A stretch of 10,801 nucleotides of DNA from an uncultured Lachnospiraceae bacterium (GTDB lineage: Bacteria; Bacillota; Clostridia; Lachnospirales; Lachnospiraceae). The stretch lies in the NCBI GenBank assembly GCA_910576895.1, contig CAJTJZ010000078.1, positions 1-10,801 of the forward strand, read 5' to 3'. The position numbers and the translations under genes are program-made. The notes under the pieces are model-generated. The model saw only the letters and a program-made list of their open reading frames with translations, did no database searches and was not told the origin of the DNA. Of this stretch, positions 4,514-10,801 are shown piece by piece (position 1 is the first letter of the stretch; each line of letters starts with the position of its first letter).

Positions 4514-5446
4514 TTAACCGATACAGAAAAGCGGGCGAACGCCATTGCTATTAGACGCACCGGTACAGTTGGAAAAACCATTGTTGCTAACAATAGCGAA
4601 AGATACAGCGGAAGCAACATCTCTTAACCACCACCATACTCTATTACTTGCACTTACATCATCTACACTACCTGATTTACATATTAATGCAGTAGGATCT
4701 AATTGAAATAAAGCTAATTGTCTATTTGCACAACCTGTATCATATCCAGAGGAACTCCATACTTTTGAACCATAGACCTGAATTTCTGACATAAGTTCTA
4801 AAGCTATCATTTCCCACGCCCAATTTGTAGATGCTCCTGTGTAACCACATCCAGCCATAGATGGAGTAGTAGGAGTTATTTGTGTTGTTAATAAGTCTTT
4901 ATGTGTCAGCATATGATTATTTAGTTTTGCTTTCATAGCATTTTCATAAATACCTAATGTAGTCTGTTTCATATTACTGCCTGAATATGCATCTGCCGTA
5001 GTATTAGTATCATTCATTTTAGCAGACGCTGCAAAACAATTCTTTGGTACAATGACTGCATGATGTGTTCTAAAAGGAGAATCCCCACAATTCCAATAGT
5101 AATCAAAATGAGCTAGAATACATCTTACATTCTCACTAGCTGTCAAAGATGTTGAAATTGTAATATCAAAATAATCACCAATATATAAATCTTGAAAACT
5201 TCCATTAGAAATTCTTCTGCAAATTTCGTCAATACCAAGGTTAGTTAAATTTTTTCCTCTAAAAATGCCATTATGAGCAGCAGCATTATTAGCAAACGGA
5301 TGTGGTTGTGCTGCTTCTGCAATTTCATTTTCCTTTATTTTAGAATAAGGAATAGAGCGTGTTCCGTTAGCGGTTTCCATAATAAATAAATCTGTGTTTG
5401 CTGCATTAGCAGCTTGTACTAATTCTGTAATTTTTTTGCTTGCCAT
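4514..5446 (-). CDS. Tail protein with C-terminal lectin-like, possibly variable domain
   Basis: The start is the ATG at 5446, 8 bases after AGGAGG (5455-5460), giving 310 residues. The N-terminus MASKKITELVQAANAANTDL resembles attachment segments of phage tail proteins. The middle contains an I-G-D-Y-F motif and a segment with A-V-I-V-P-K-N. The C-terminus is compatible with a C-type-lectin/formylglycine-like fold: three tryptophans (271-273), L-R (274-275), then small and polar residues, then G-V-R-P (302-305) close to the end. Many gut-phage tail proteins with the final pattern W-L-R...G-V-R-P are host-range determinants, and in part targets of diversity-generating retroelements. The gene lies after a terminator (5511-5540), and no convincing promoter follows that terminator. 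Role in receptor binding is inferred. Confidence 0.75.
   Translation of the reverse strand: MASKKITELVQAANAANTDLFIMETANGTRSIPYSKIKENEIAEAAQPHPFANNAAAHNGIFRGKNLTNLGIDEICRRISNGSFQDLYIGDYFDITISTSLTASENVRCILAHFDYYWNCGDSPFRTHHAVIVPKNCFAASAKMNDTNTTADAYSGSNMKQTTLGIYENAMKAKLNNHMLTHKDLLTTQITPTTPSMAGCGYTGASTNWAWEMIALELMSEIQVYGSKVWSSSGYDTGCANRQLALFQLDPTALICKSGSVDDVSASNRVWWWLRDVASAVSFAIVSNNGFSNCTGASNSNGVRPLFCIG
4517..4640 (-). other. Candidate variable-repeat region of the tail protein
   Basis: The last 40 codons encode the W-L-R to G-V-R-P segment. The terminal part is unusually GC-rich for this window (27 of 50 bases at 4517-4566), which resembles the GC-rich homing-initiation end of retroelement variable repeats. 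Several codons in the middle are of the NNC/NNT type (TTC, GCT, ATT, AGC, AAC, TTT, TCC, TGT), as expected if they derive from AAC/AAT in a template. A weak inverted repeat (AATCTTA 4487-4493 with TAAGATT 4509-4515) overlaps the stop codon. No template repeat is found in the window. Confidence 0.4.
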
Positions 5447-5510
5447 AATCAATTCCTCCTTGAATTAAAAAATATAGTTGGATCATGCCGCTAAAGCGAC
5501 TTGATAAGAA

Positions 5511-5540
5511 ATAAAAAACAGTTAGAAAGAATCTAACTGT
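5511..5540 (-). terminator. Intrinsic terminator after the fibre gene
   Basis: On the minus strand ACAGTTAGA (5540-5532) pairs perfectly with TCTAACTGT (5526-5518) around a 5-nt loop, and a T-rich tract follows at once (5517 down to about 5508). It separates the BppU-type gene from the lectin-like tail gene, so the latter depends on read-through, anti-termination or a promoter that could not be identified. Confidence 0.85.
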
Positions 5541-5574
5541 AGTGAGTACCAATAAAATTAAGATTTTATGGTTT

Positions 5575-7515
5575 TTATACCATATTTGTATCCATTCTTA
5601 ATACTTCATTTTCCTTTGTTATAAAACTATTTCCTTGATGATCTAAAAATTTTGTAACAATATCAAGGTCACTTGTTTCAATGATTTCTTCTAATGCTGT
5701 AATCCTATTTGTTAATGAGAGAATTATATTTTGTAAAGGATCAAGCATTGCTTTTATTTGTTCATAGTAATACTTTGCATTATCTGTATTTTCATCTTCT
5801 CTAGCAAAGGATAAATATAAAGCAATTCCATCATTAGTAATGATTTGATTTCCTTGATTATCTGTCAGCCAATCACTAGCATTTCCAACAGCATAACTTT
5901 GTGATATCAAAGCATTGATATCTGATTTCTTTTCAGAATCTTTTGAATTAATCTCCGATTTTTTTACATTGAGTTCTGATTGCTTTGCTGCATTTGCAGA
6001 TTCATTCGCTTGCTTTGCTTTTTCAGAACTATCTTTAAAAGAAAGAGCAGCTTGTTCACAATAATATTTTGCATTATCCGTCTTTTCATTTTCACGACAA
6101 TAAGAGAGATAAATAATCGTGCCATCACTAGAAATAATACTATCATTTTCAGAAGTACATAGAAAATCAGAGCCAGTACCAGTTGCATAACTCATAGCTT
6201 TTAAGACACTAATACTTACTTTTCTTTCAAAATCTTTTGCTTCTTTTGCAAGATGAGTAGTTTCCTGTTGTGCTTTTTCTGCTTGCGTTGCACTTTTTTT
6301 TGCAGCATCCGCTTTCTTTGTAGCATCAAGAGCAGCCTGTTCCGCTTTTTCTTTATAATACTTCGCATTATCTGTATTTTCTTCTTCTCTAGCAAACGAT
6401 AGATATAAAGCGACTCCATCATTAGTAATGATTTGATTTCCTTGATTGTCTGTCAACCAATCACTAGCATTTCCAACAGCATAACTTTGTGATAGCAAAG
6501 CATTCATGTCTGATTTCTTTTCAGAATCCTTTGAATTAATCTCTGATTGTTTCGCATTAAGTTCAGATTGTTTTGCATTTTCTTCAGATTTCTTTATAGT
6601 AGATACATCAAGTTTTAAATTGATAAGCTCCTTATTTGCATTTTCAGCCGAAGTAGCAGAATCTTTTGCTTGTCTTGCAAGAATAGCTGATTGAAGATAA
6701 TAGTATTTTGCATTTTCTACATCTTCATATTGCCTAGCTTCTATCGGAACATAATCACTAGAACTGGTTAAAATAGTTTCCCATGATTCATTGGTTAAAT
6801 AACCAGATTCACCAATCGCATAAGATTTTGATAACAAAGCACTATTGAAAGCTGCTACTGCTTGATGATACGATTTTCTTTCGTTGTTTGCTGTGTTAAT
6901 TTCTGATTTTTTTGCATTATCTTCTGACTTTTTTGCATTCTTAGCAGATTGAGAGGCAGCATTTTCACTACCTTTTGCATTATCCATATACTCTTTTGTA
7001 GTTTGTACAATATATTCATAGTCTTTAGTTGCTTTTAAAAGTAAATCATTTAAAGCACTAAATTCATTCGTTGACTCAATATCCCAATCATTTAAAGGCT
7101 TTTCTAAAACATTGATGTAAAAGGTCATAGTAGAAGCAATGGAAGCGTTATTTTCTATGATTTTTCCATCTGCACTGATAATGGTCAAATCATTATTAAT
7201 ATCCGATTTTGCTACATCCATGATAAGCAAATCCGCATAACTTGTTCCTACCGTAGATAACATTTGTTCTGTTAATTCAAAAATAATTTTTCCATCTGTA
7301 GATATAATACATTTATTAAATGCACCATACCCATCTGATTTTCTATAGCGAATAAAAGCAGAATAATCCGTAGGATTAAGATTGACTTTTTGTCCAACAT
7401 TGGTACAAGTCATTCTTAAAAATCTTGATTTAGAATCATGTTGTTTTGCATTAATAATAATATATCTACCATTGGAAAAGTCAATCGTAATATCACGATA
7501 TATTTGAATGCCCAA
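5575..7515 (-). CDS. BppU-type baseplate/tail-fibre protein with repeat modules
   Basis: The frame opens further upstream, but the strong site AAAGGGGGGA lies 7 bases before a TTG at 7515, so the protein probably starts there with 646 residues (M-G-I-Q-I-Y-R-D). Residues about 1-165 match the N-terminal domain of phage baseplate upper proteins: Y-R-D-I-T-I-D-F, strands with D-G-K-I-I-F-E-L, and a final segment with L-E-K-P. The rest is an alanine/lysine/serine-rich coiled coil (NAKKSE, NAKQSE repeats) interrupted by four globular inserts of the type SYA-x-G...I-I-x-x-D-G...NAKYY. Inserts 2 and 4 are nearly identical. The C-terminal segment carries a last helix (LTNRITALEEIIE) and a short beta end. 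It would join the baseplate to receptor-binding parts. It follows the lysis genes, an uncommon place for baseplate genes. Confidence 0.8.
   Translation of the reverse strand: MGIQIYRDITIDFSNGRYIIINAKQHDSKSRFLRMTCTNVGQKVNLNPTDYSAFIRYRKSDGYGAFNKCIISTDGKIIFELTEQMLSTVGTSYADLLIMDVAKSDINNDLTIISADGKIIENNASIASTMTFYINVLEKPLNDWDIESTNEFSALNDLLLKATKDYEYIVQTTKEYMDNAKGSENAASQSAKNAKKSEDNAKKSEINTANNERKSYHQAVAAFNSALLSKSYAIGESGYLTNESWETILTSSSDYVPIEARQYEDVENAKYYYLQSAILARQAKDSATSAENANKELINLKLDVSTIKKSEENAKQSELNAKQSEINSKDSEKKSDMNALLSQSYAVGNASDWLTDNQGNQIITNDGVALYLSFAREEENTDNAKYYKEKAEQAALDATKKADAAKKSATQAEKAQQETTHLAKEAKDFERKVSISVLKAMSYATGTGSDFLCTSENDSIISSDGTIIYLSYCRENEKTDNAKYYCEQAALSFKDSSEKAKQANESANAAKQSELNVKKSEINSKDSEKKSDINALISQSYAVGNASDWLTDNQGNQIITNDGIALYLSFAREDENTDNAKYYYEQIKAMLDPLQNIILSLTNRITALEEIIETSDLDIVTKFLDHQGNSFITKENEVLRMDTNMV
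5771..6578 (-). repeat. 588-bp-period duplication within the fibre gene
   Basis: The stretch starting at 5771 reappears at 6359 and stays closely alike for a little over 200 bp (to about 5985 and 6573). It encodes the NSKDSEKKSD, SYAVGNASDWL and NAKYY parts of two modules. Many synonymous positions are also shared, so the copies arose by fairly recent duplication or gene conversion. The middle module (about 6061-6200) is a much older, diverged copy. Confidence 0.85.
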
Positions 7516-7569
7516 AATAAATCCCCCCTTTCTCATTTTTATTTTATAGATTTCTGATTGCCTTCCTGT

Positions 7570-7890
7570 TTATTTTTCTTTTGGTGGTGATGTAGGTAAA
7601 TCCATAAATTTTTCATGAATATCATCCATTACACCATTCATCCCTAAAGAATGATATTGTTGCCAACAATTTTCAAAGTTTTGTCTTGCATAAATAGGTG
7701 CATAGCCTTTATCATTCCAACGATTATAATCAGAAATCATCTGGCTACGAAGCAAGGCTTGAATCCCTGATTTTACAGCATCGGTTTCTATATCATTTTT
7801 TTTAAGCCTTTTGTAAACATAGCCAATAATAGTAGCAAGAGATGGTACACCTATTAAGCATAGAATTTGATATAATGTTAATGATGTCAT
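7570..7890 (-). CDS. Membrane-anchored lysis-cassette protein, putative holin
   Basis: The frame can be opened at a TTG further upstream, but GAAAGGAG stands 8-9 bases before the ATG at 7890, giving 106 residues. Residues about 5-22 (LYQILCLIGVPSLATIIGYV) form one membrane segment, followed by a basic K-R-L-K-K stop-transfer stretch and a soluble domain of about 80 residues. The pattern ...YAPIYARQNFENCWQQYHSL then G-V-M-D-D-I-H is one I associate with proteins beside endolysins in Firmicutes phages, often labelled holin without proof. It directly follows the endolysin gene with a gap of about 30 bp. A holin, a holin regulator or a membrane-bound structural protein are all possible. Confidence 0.65.
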   Translation of the reverse strand: MTSLTLYQILCLIGVPSLATIIGYVYKRLKKNDIETDAVKSGIQALLRSQMISDYNRWNDKGYAPIYARQNFENCWQQYHSLGMNGVMDDIHEKFMDLPTSPPKEK

Positions 7891-7919
7891 TGTTATGTCT
7901 CCTTTCAAGTTATTTTGTG

Positions 7920-8801
7920 TTAATTTTTACTTTTATCTTTATCTTTTTTCTTTTTAATGTAAGAAGAATGTGCAAAGCCGTATTTTCCATTATATTTTAT
8001 ATAGTACCAAATATCACCGTTATTTGCTTTCACAGAATCACAAACAGACACTACTATATTCTTTTTTAAAGGACTAAAAGAACAAAGGTTATTATTTGTT
8101 CCTGCACCAGTTCTTACATTCAAATTGTTTGCTGTAATAGTTCCATTCCATTGAGTAGTTTTATTTAATGCTTTTGTAGATGCAGAAGTAGTTGTATTTT
8201 TTGAGGTAGTTGTATCCTTTTTAGATGTAATCACTGTTTTCTTATCAATACTACCAACGAGGGAGTAATCAGGTCTAGCAAATTTATGCCCAGAACTTTT
8301 TGCCCCAGAAATAGAATAAGATTTATAAGCGACTGCACCACCATTCGCAACCACCCCAGAAGCAGAAGAAGTATTTCCTTCAATAGTATAGAAATATCCA
8401 TTAGAAACTTTATATACAATTCCTGTATGTCCAAATACACCCGATGACTTTTTAAATAAAACAATATCACCAACGTTAGGATCAGAATACAACCTATTCG
8501 CATTTTTAAATAAATTGCCAGCAGTATAACAAGAAATATAAGGAGCGTGTAACAATAATTTCTTTGCCTTTTCCTTTCCAAAAGCTTTTACAAAGCACCA
8601 AAATAGAAAAGCTGCACACCAATATTGTGCTTGATAATTACCAAATCCCCAAGTAGCAATATCTCTCCAATATTTTGTATAATTGTTATAACCAGAATTA
8701 GCAGTTTTGCTATCTAATTGTGAGTTACTTTTCTTTTCTAAATATCCAACTTCTTTTTTTGCAATCGTAATTACTTTTTCCATTGCTTGTGTCATAGTCA
8801 T
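7920..8801 (-). CDS. Endolysin, CHAP-domain peptidoglycan hydrolase with SH3 domain
   Basis: Three in-frame ATG codons occur at 8807, 8801 and 8795; only 8801 lies 7 bases after GGGAGG (8814-8809), giving 293 residues. Residues about 5-180 form a CHAP (NlpC/P60-like) catalytic domain: the expected nucleophile is Cys62 in Q-Y-W-C-A-A-F, the base His125 in F-G-H-T-G-I-V, and the third residue Glu141 or Asn143 in T-I-E-G-N-T. A Ser/Thr/Lys linker (about 185-215) leads to a bacterial SH3 cell-wall-binding domain (about 217-285) with L-N-V-R-T-G-A-G. It cuts host peptidoglycan, probably as amidase or endopeptidase, once a holin opens the membrane; no signal peptide is seen. It sits between two membrane proteins in a lysis cassette. 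Confidence 0.92.
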   Translation of the reverse strand: MTMTQAMEKVITIAKKEVGYLEKKSNSQLDSKTANSGYNNYTKYWRDIATWGFGNYQAQYWCAAFLFWCFVKAFGKEKAKKLLLHAPYISCYTAGNLFKNANRLYSDPNVGDIVLFKKSSGVFGHTGIVYKVSNGYFYTIEGNTSSASGVVANGGAVAYKSYSISGAKSSGHKFARPDYSLVGSIDKKTVITSKKDTTTSKNTTTSASTKALNKTTQWNGTITANNLNVRTGAGTNNNLCSFSPLKKNIVVSVCDSVKANNGDIWYYIKYNGKYGFAHSSYIKKKKDKDKSKN

Positions 8802-8853
8802 AATCATACCTCCCTATGTGTTTAAAAAAAATTCATTATCTTGTTTCTTACAT

Positions 8854-8886
8854 AAAAAAAAGAGAGTATTCTTTACTCCCTTTTTT
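8854..8886 (-). terminator. Intrinsic terminator between holin and endolysin genes
   Basis: On the minus strand GGGAGTA (8880-8874) pairs with TACTCTC (8868-8862) including one G-U pair, around a 5-nt loop. The stem is extended by A6 before and T8 after (8861-8854). The stop codon of the holin-like gene (8873-8875) lies inside the hairpin. Its position implies differential expression of the endolysin and later genes; a weak GATAAT lies between it and the endolysin but no good -35. Confidence 0.8.
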
Positions 8887-9247
8887 CTGTTACAACTTTT
8901 TTCAAAGTTTCTAATGAAAGATTAATTTCTTTATCAATCCAATGGATAACTTCTTGCTGATCCATGGACTTTGCAAGAATAGGATAATTCTCAAAAATTT
9001 CACCAATTACTTGCGAACGTTTGATGCTTCCTGCTTGCTTCCATTGATGAAAGTCAACCTCTGCATCTGTAATCATTTTCAGCATTCTTTCTTTGATTTG
9101 TGCTTTTGCAATAGCTATTTTTTCTTCTTTTGATTTTGAAAAATAAGTAGTTGCTTTCTTATAAATGGTAAGGATAAGTCCAATAGTGACGACAATATTC
9201 ATCCAATTATCATTAATAAGAAATAAAAAATTCTGAACACCTTGCAT
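8873..9247 (-). CDS. Phage holin-like protein, LL-H type
   Basis: This 124-residue protein has one membrane segment near the N-terminus (residues about 15-30, WMNIVVTIGLILTIY), followed by a basic stretch and a charged helical domain (KEEKIAIAKAQIKERMLKMI, then DAEVDFHQWKQAGSIKRSQV). The order of membrane anchor, amphipathic helix, G-S-x-K-R/K-x-x-V-I-G-E and final helix resembles the LL-H family of phage holins, which form membrane lesions that release the endolysin. It starts at ATG 9247, 7 bases after AGGAGG (9260-9255), a site overlapping the stop codon of the preceding gene, so the two are probably translationally coupled. The family match is from pattern memory and moderately sure. Confidence 0.65.
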   Translation of the reverse strand: MQGVQNFLFLINDNWMNIVVTIGLILTIYKKATTYFSKSKEEKIAIAKAQIKERMLKMITDAEVDFHQWKQAGSIKRSQVIGEIFENYPILAKSMDQQEVIHWIDKEINLSLETLKKVVTEKRE

Positions 9248-9258
9248 ATTAATTCCTC

Positions 9259-9732
9259 CTATTCTATAGAATCTTTAGTTTCCATAGATTCTTTTTTCAA
9301 TTTTCTTTTCTCTGTTTTATCTTGACTACATAAAATAACTTGAAGATTCATAATATCAACTGCCGAAAGAGAATCATACCGATTGGTAGTATCTTCATAA
9401 TCAAAGTTTTCTTCGGAAATAGAATAAAGATCTTTCTCAATTTCAATATTAAGAAGATTTTCAATTTCTTGATGAAATTCTTTTTCGACTTTGTTTTCTA
9501 CTATCGGAATGCCTATATCATTGTGCATAATGTGATTTTTTTCATCTTTGACTATATACTTATCATAATCAGAAAACAATTTATCCAAAGATTTCATATA
9601 ACAATGATAATCCTCTTGTAGTAATAAAATATTTCTAGTAATTGCATAACTAATTTTTTGAGGGAGCTTCTTTTTTACAAATTTGTCCAAAATGTTTAGC
9701 ATAGTTATGACAGTAAAATTGGTAAGTTTCAT
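9259..9732 (-). CDS. DUF1617-like phage protein
   Basis: Two starts are possible: ATG 9732, 5 bases after AGGTGA, giving 157 residues, and GTG 9741 after AGGAAG; the ATG has the better site. The pattern recalls DUF1617, a family of unknown function found between tail and lysis genes of Firmicutes phages: an N-terminal L-x-N-F-T-V-I-x-M-L-N-I-L-D, the segment KKKLPQKISYAITRNI, long helices, then F-H-Q-E-I-E-N-L-L-N-I-E-I and a final S-A-V-D-I-M-N-L. The C-terminus (about 138-157) is a charged tail. It starts 19 bases after the start-less gene 9752-10003 and its stop overlaps the next gene's ribosome binding site, so it is one operon. Family assignment is moderate. Confidence 0.65.
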   Translation of the reverse strand: MKLTNFTVITMLNILDKFVKKKLPQKISYAITRNILLLQEDYHCYMKSLDKLFSDYDKYIVKDEKNHIMHNDIGIPIVENKVEKEFHQEIENLLNIEIEKDLYSISEENFDYEDTTNRYDSLSAVDIMNLQVILCSQDKTEKRKLKKESMETKDSIE

Positions 9733-9751
9733 TTGGATCACCTATCTTCCT

Positions 9752-10003
9752 TTAGGATATAACATCTTTTTTTTCTTTAAGTTCTCTAGCAGTTTTATAA
9801 ACATAAGCTTCAAATTCATTCAAATCTTTTAAAATTTCTTCTTCTTTACAATGAAAAATTTCTTTATCGTTGATGGATTTATTAATACTAATATTTCCAT
9901 CGCTTCCTATGTTAGCATTAATATAAGCAGCGATAATATCTTTTTCTCCATTGTGAATGATACTATTACCTGAAATAGAATAGATTGATTTATTGTTATC
10001 ATA
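9752..10003 (-). pseudogene. Small phage gene whose reading frame lacks a start (frameshifted)
   Basis: An 83-codon open stretch ending at TAA 9754-9752 reads as a normal protein: YDNNKSIYSISGNSIIHNGE, then KDIIAAYINANIGSDGNISI and a helical acidic end (EEEILKDLNEFEAYVYKTAR). It has no ATG or GTG; its first possible start is a TTG near the end. A perfectly placed GGAG (10014-10011) and ATG (10002-10000) exist one frame away, and that frame ends after 31 codons. A one-base change next to the ATG, near the T6 tract, would join start and frame. So this is a recent frameshift, a sequencing error, or a gene decoded by frameshifting. The frame lies in the operon between the S74 tail gene and the DUF1617-like gene. 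No family is recognised. Confidence 0.65.
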
Positions 10004-10030
10004 AAAAATACTCCTTTCTATTTTTGCTTT

Positions 10031-10801
10031 TTATAAATTTATTTTACAATTTCTAGTTGCAAGTTGAGATTGCAACCATTGAATTTCTTGTTGCTGTTGT
10101 TTTACGTGTCTTTTTAATTTTTGTATTTGGTCAATACATAAAGCAGTAAGACAATCCTGATTAATATAGTGAAAAGAATCCTTAACATGAATATAATGAT
10201 GTTCTCCTGTTTCTTCATCCACTTGACGTTTTCCCGTAAGAGCATATCTATCCGGATTAAGTCCATACTTTTGTAAAATAGATTCTATTTGTTGGGAAGT
10301 AGTTCCAAAATAAATACCATCTTTATGAGGAATTAACTCTTTAAATTCATATTGAATAATAGAAATAGAATCAAAAATAGCATCTATATTCGATGGTAAT
10401 TGTGAAAAATTCTTTTTTACACGTTCATCAGAAGAATTTTTTGTAAAAGATTCATTGCAATAATGAACACTAGCAAGATTAAAATTACTACCTGTCTCAA
10501 GATTCGCATTATTATTCCATATATAAGTATGTGTCGCCATATCATGATTAAGAAGAGCATATGTCATATGGTTGTGAGATTTTAATGCATAATTATCTTC
10601 TACATAAGAAAATGTTGCAAAATTAGTATTTACATAAGATTTTGTTGCAACACTTACATTATTAATAGTAATATCATCTTTGGATAGAAATACATTTCCA
10701 ATAGAAATAGAACCATTTTCATCCACAGAGATAGAGGAAGCATGGATACCATAACAAGTTAGATTTCCCCATACCTCTAACCAACCACCAATATGAGTAT
10801 T
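10031..10801 (-). CDS. Tail protein with C-terminal S74 auto-chaperone, N-terminus outside window
   Basis: The frame is open through base 10801, so 256 C-terminal residues are seen; a GTG at 10726 is internal. After beta-rich phage fibre sequence (VDENGSISIGNVFLSKDDIT) and an H-N-H segment, the last part has the peptidase S74 / intramolecular chaperone signature: S-S-D-E-R-V-K-K-N, with self-cleavage expected in front of the serine. It is followed by I-x-Y-E-F-K, Y-F-G-T-T-S-Q-Q-I and a terminal trimeric coiled coil (IDQIQKLKRHVKQQQQEIQW). In endosialidases and other fibres this domain drives trimer folding and then cuts itself off. The protein is probably the large siphophage tail-tip or fibre protein, as it heads the tail-lysis operon. 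Confidence 0.85.
   Translation of the reverse strand, partial: NTHIGGWLEVWGNLTCYGIHASSISVDENGSISIGNVFLSKDDITINNVSVATKSYVNTNFATFSYVEDNYALKSHNHMTYALLNHDMATHTYIWNNNANLETGSNFNLASVHYCNESFTKNSSDERVKKNFSQLPSNIDAIFDSISIIQYEFKELIPHKDGIYFGTTSQQIESILQKYGLNPDRYALTGKRQVDEETGEHHYIHVKDSFHYINQDCLTALCIDQIQKLKRHVKQQQQEIQWLQSQLATRNCKINL

Noticed and set aside
4339..4620. 93-codon open frame on the minus strand between the tail protein and the coiled-coil gene
   Set aside because: It runs in another frame through the end of the tail gene and the spacer, and its sequence is not protein-like after the overlap.
8231..8581. 116-codon hydrophobic frame on the minus strand, a possible membrane protein
   Set aside because: It is a shifted-frame shadow of the endolysin gene, whose own frame carries clear CHAP and SH3 domains.
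9340..9621. 93-codon plus-strand frame opposite the DUF1617-like gene
   Set aside because: Its composition is the antisense of a Lys/Glu/Asn-rich gene, with no ribosome binding site and no promoter.

Overview
The DNA is very AT-rich, with AGGAGG-type ribosome binding sites and sigma-A-like promoters. This points to a low-GC Bacillota (Firmicutes) host, plausibly a gut Erysipelotrichia or Clostridia; the species cannot be fixed from the sequence. The window covers the downstream end of a tailed prophage (siphophage-like) together with an adjoining strip of accessory and defence genes.

Left part (1-4020), accessory strip, mostly small genes on both strands. It holds: the 3' end of a pentapeptide-repeat gene whose repeats are almost identical at DNA level; a roughly 100-bp inverted-repeat element; a complete type I toxin-antitoxin locus (26-codon membrane toxin on the minus strand, antisense RNA with its own consensus promoter on the plus strand); an Xre-type repressor divergent from a 57-codon gene; a second small Cro/C1-type HTH protein; a promoter-leader-terminator unit without a coding frame; a 76-residue acidic protein; and a full-length AbiH-family phage-defence gene with its own promoter.

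Right part (4085-10801), phage late genes, all on the minus strand and so transcribed right to left. In order of transcription: C-terminal part of a large tail protein ending in an S74-type self-cleaving chaperone domain; a small gene whose frame lacks a start codon; a DUF1617-like protein; an LL-H-type holin-like protein; an intrinsic terminator; a CHAP-SH3 endolysin; a second membrane-anchored lysis-cassette protein; a BppU-type baseplate/fibre protein with duplicated coiled-coil modules; a second terminator; a tail protein ending in a C-type-lectin-like domain that resembles targets of diversity-generating retroelements (no template repeat or reverse transcriptase is in the window); and a 92-residue coiled-coil protein. 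A 17-bp inverted repeat at 3965-4013 separates this operon from abiH, which converges on it.

The layout suggests a lysogen in which tail, host-recognition and lysis genes end against a cargo segment that keeps the element in the host (type I toxin-antitoxin) and excludes other phages (AbiH). No integrase, RNA gene of tRNA or rRNA type, CRISPR array or attachment site could be recognised. The points most worth following up are the toxin-antitoxin RNA architecture, the possible hypervariable tail protein, the start-less phage gene, and the uncharacterised leader plus 76-residue gene beside abiH.
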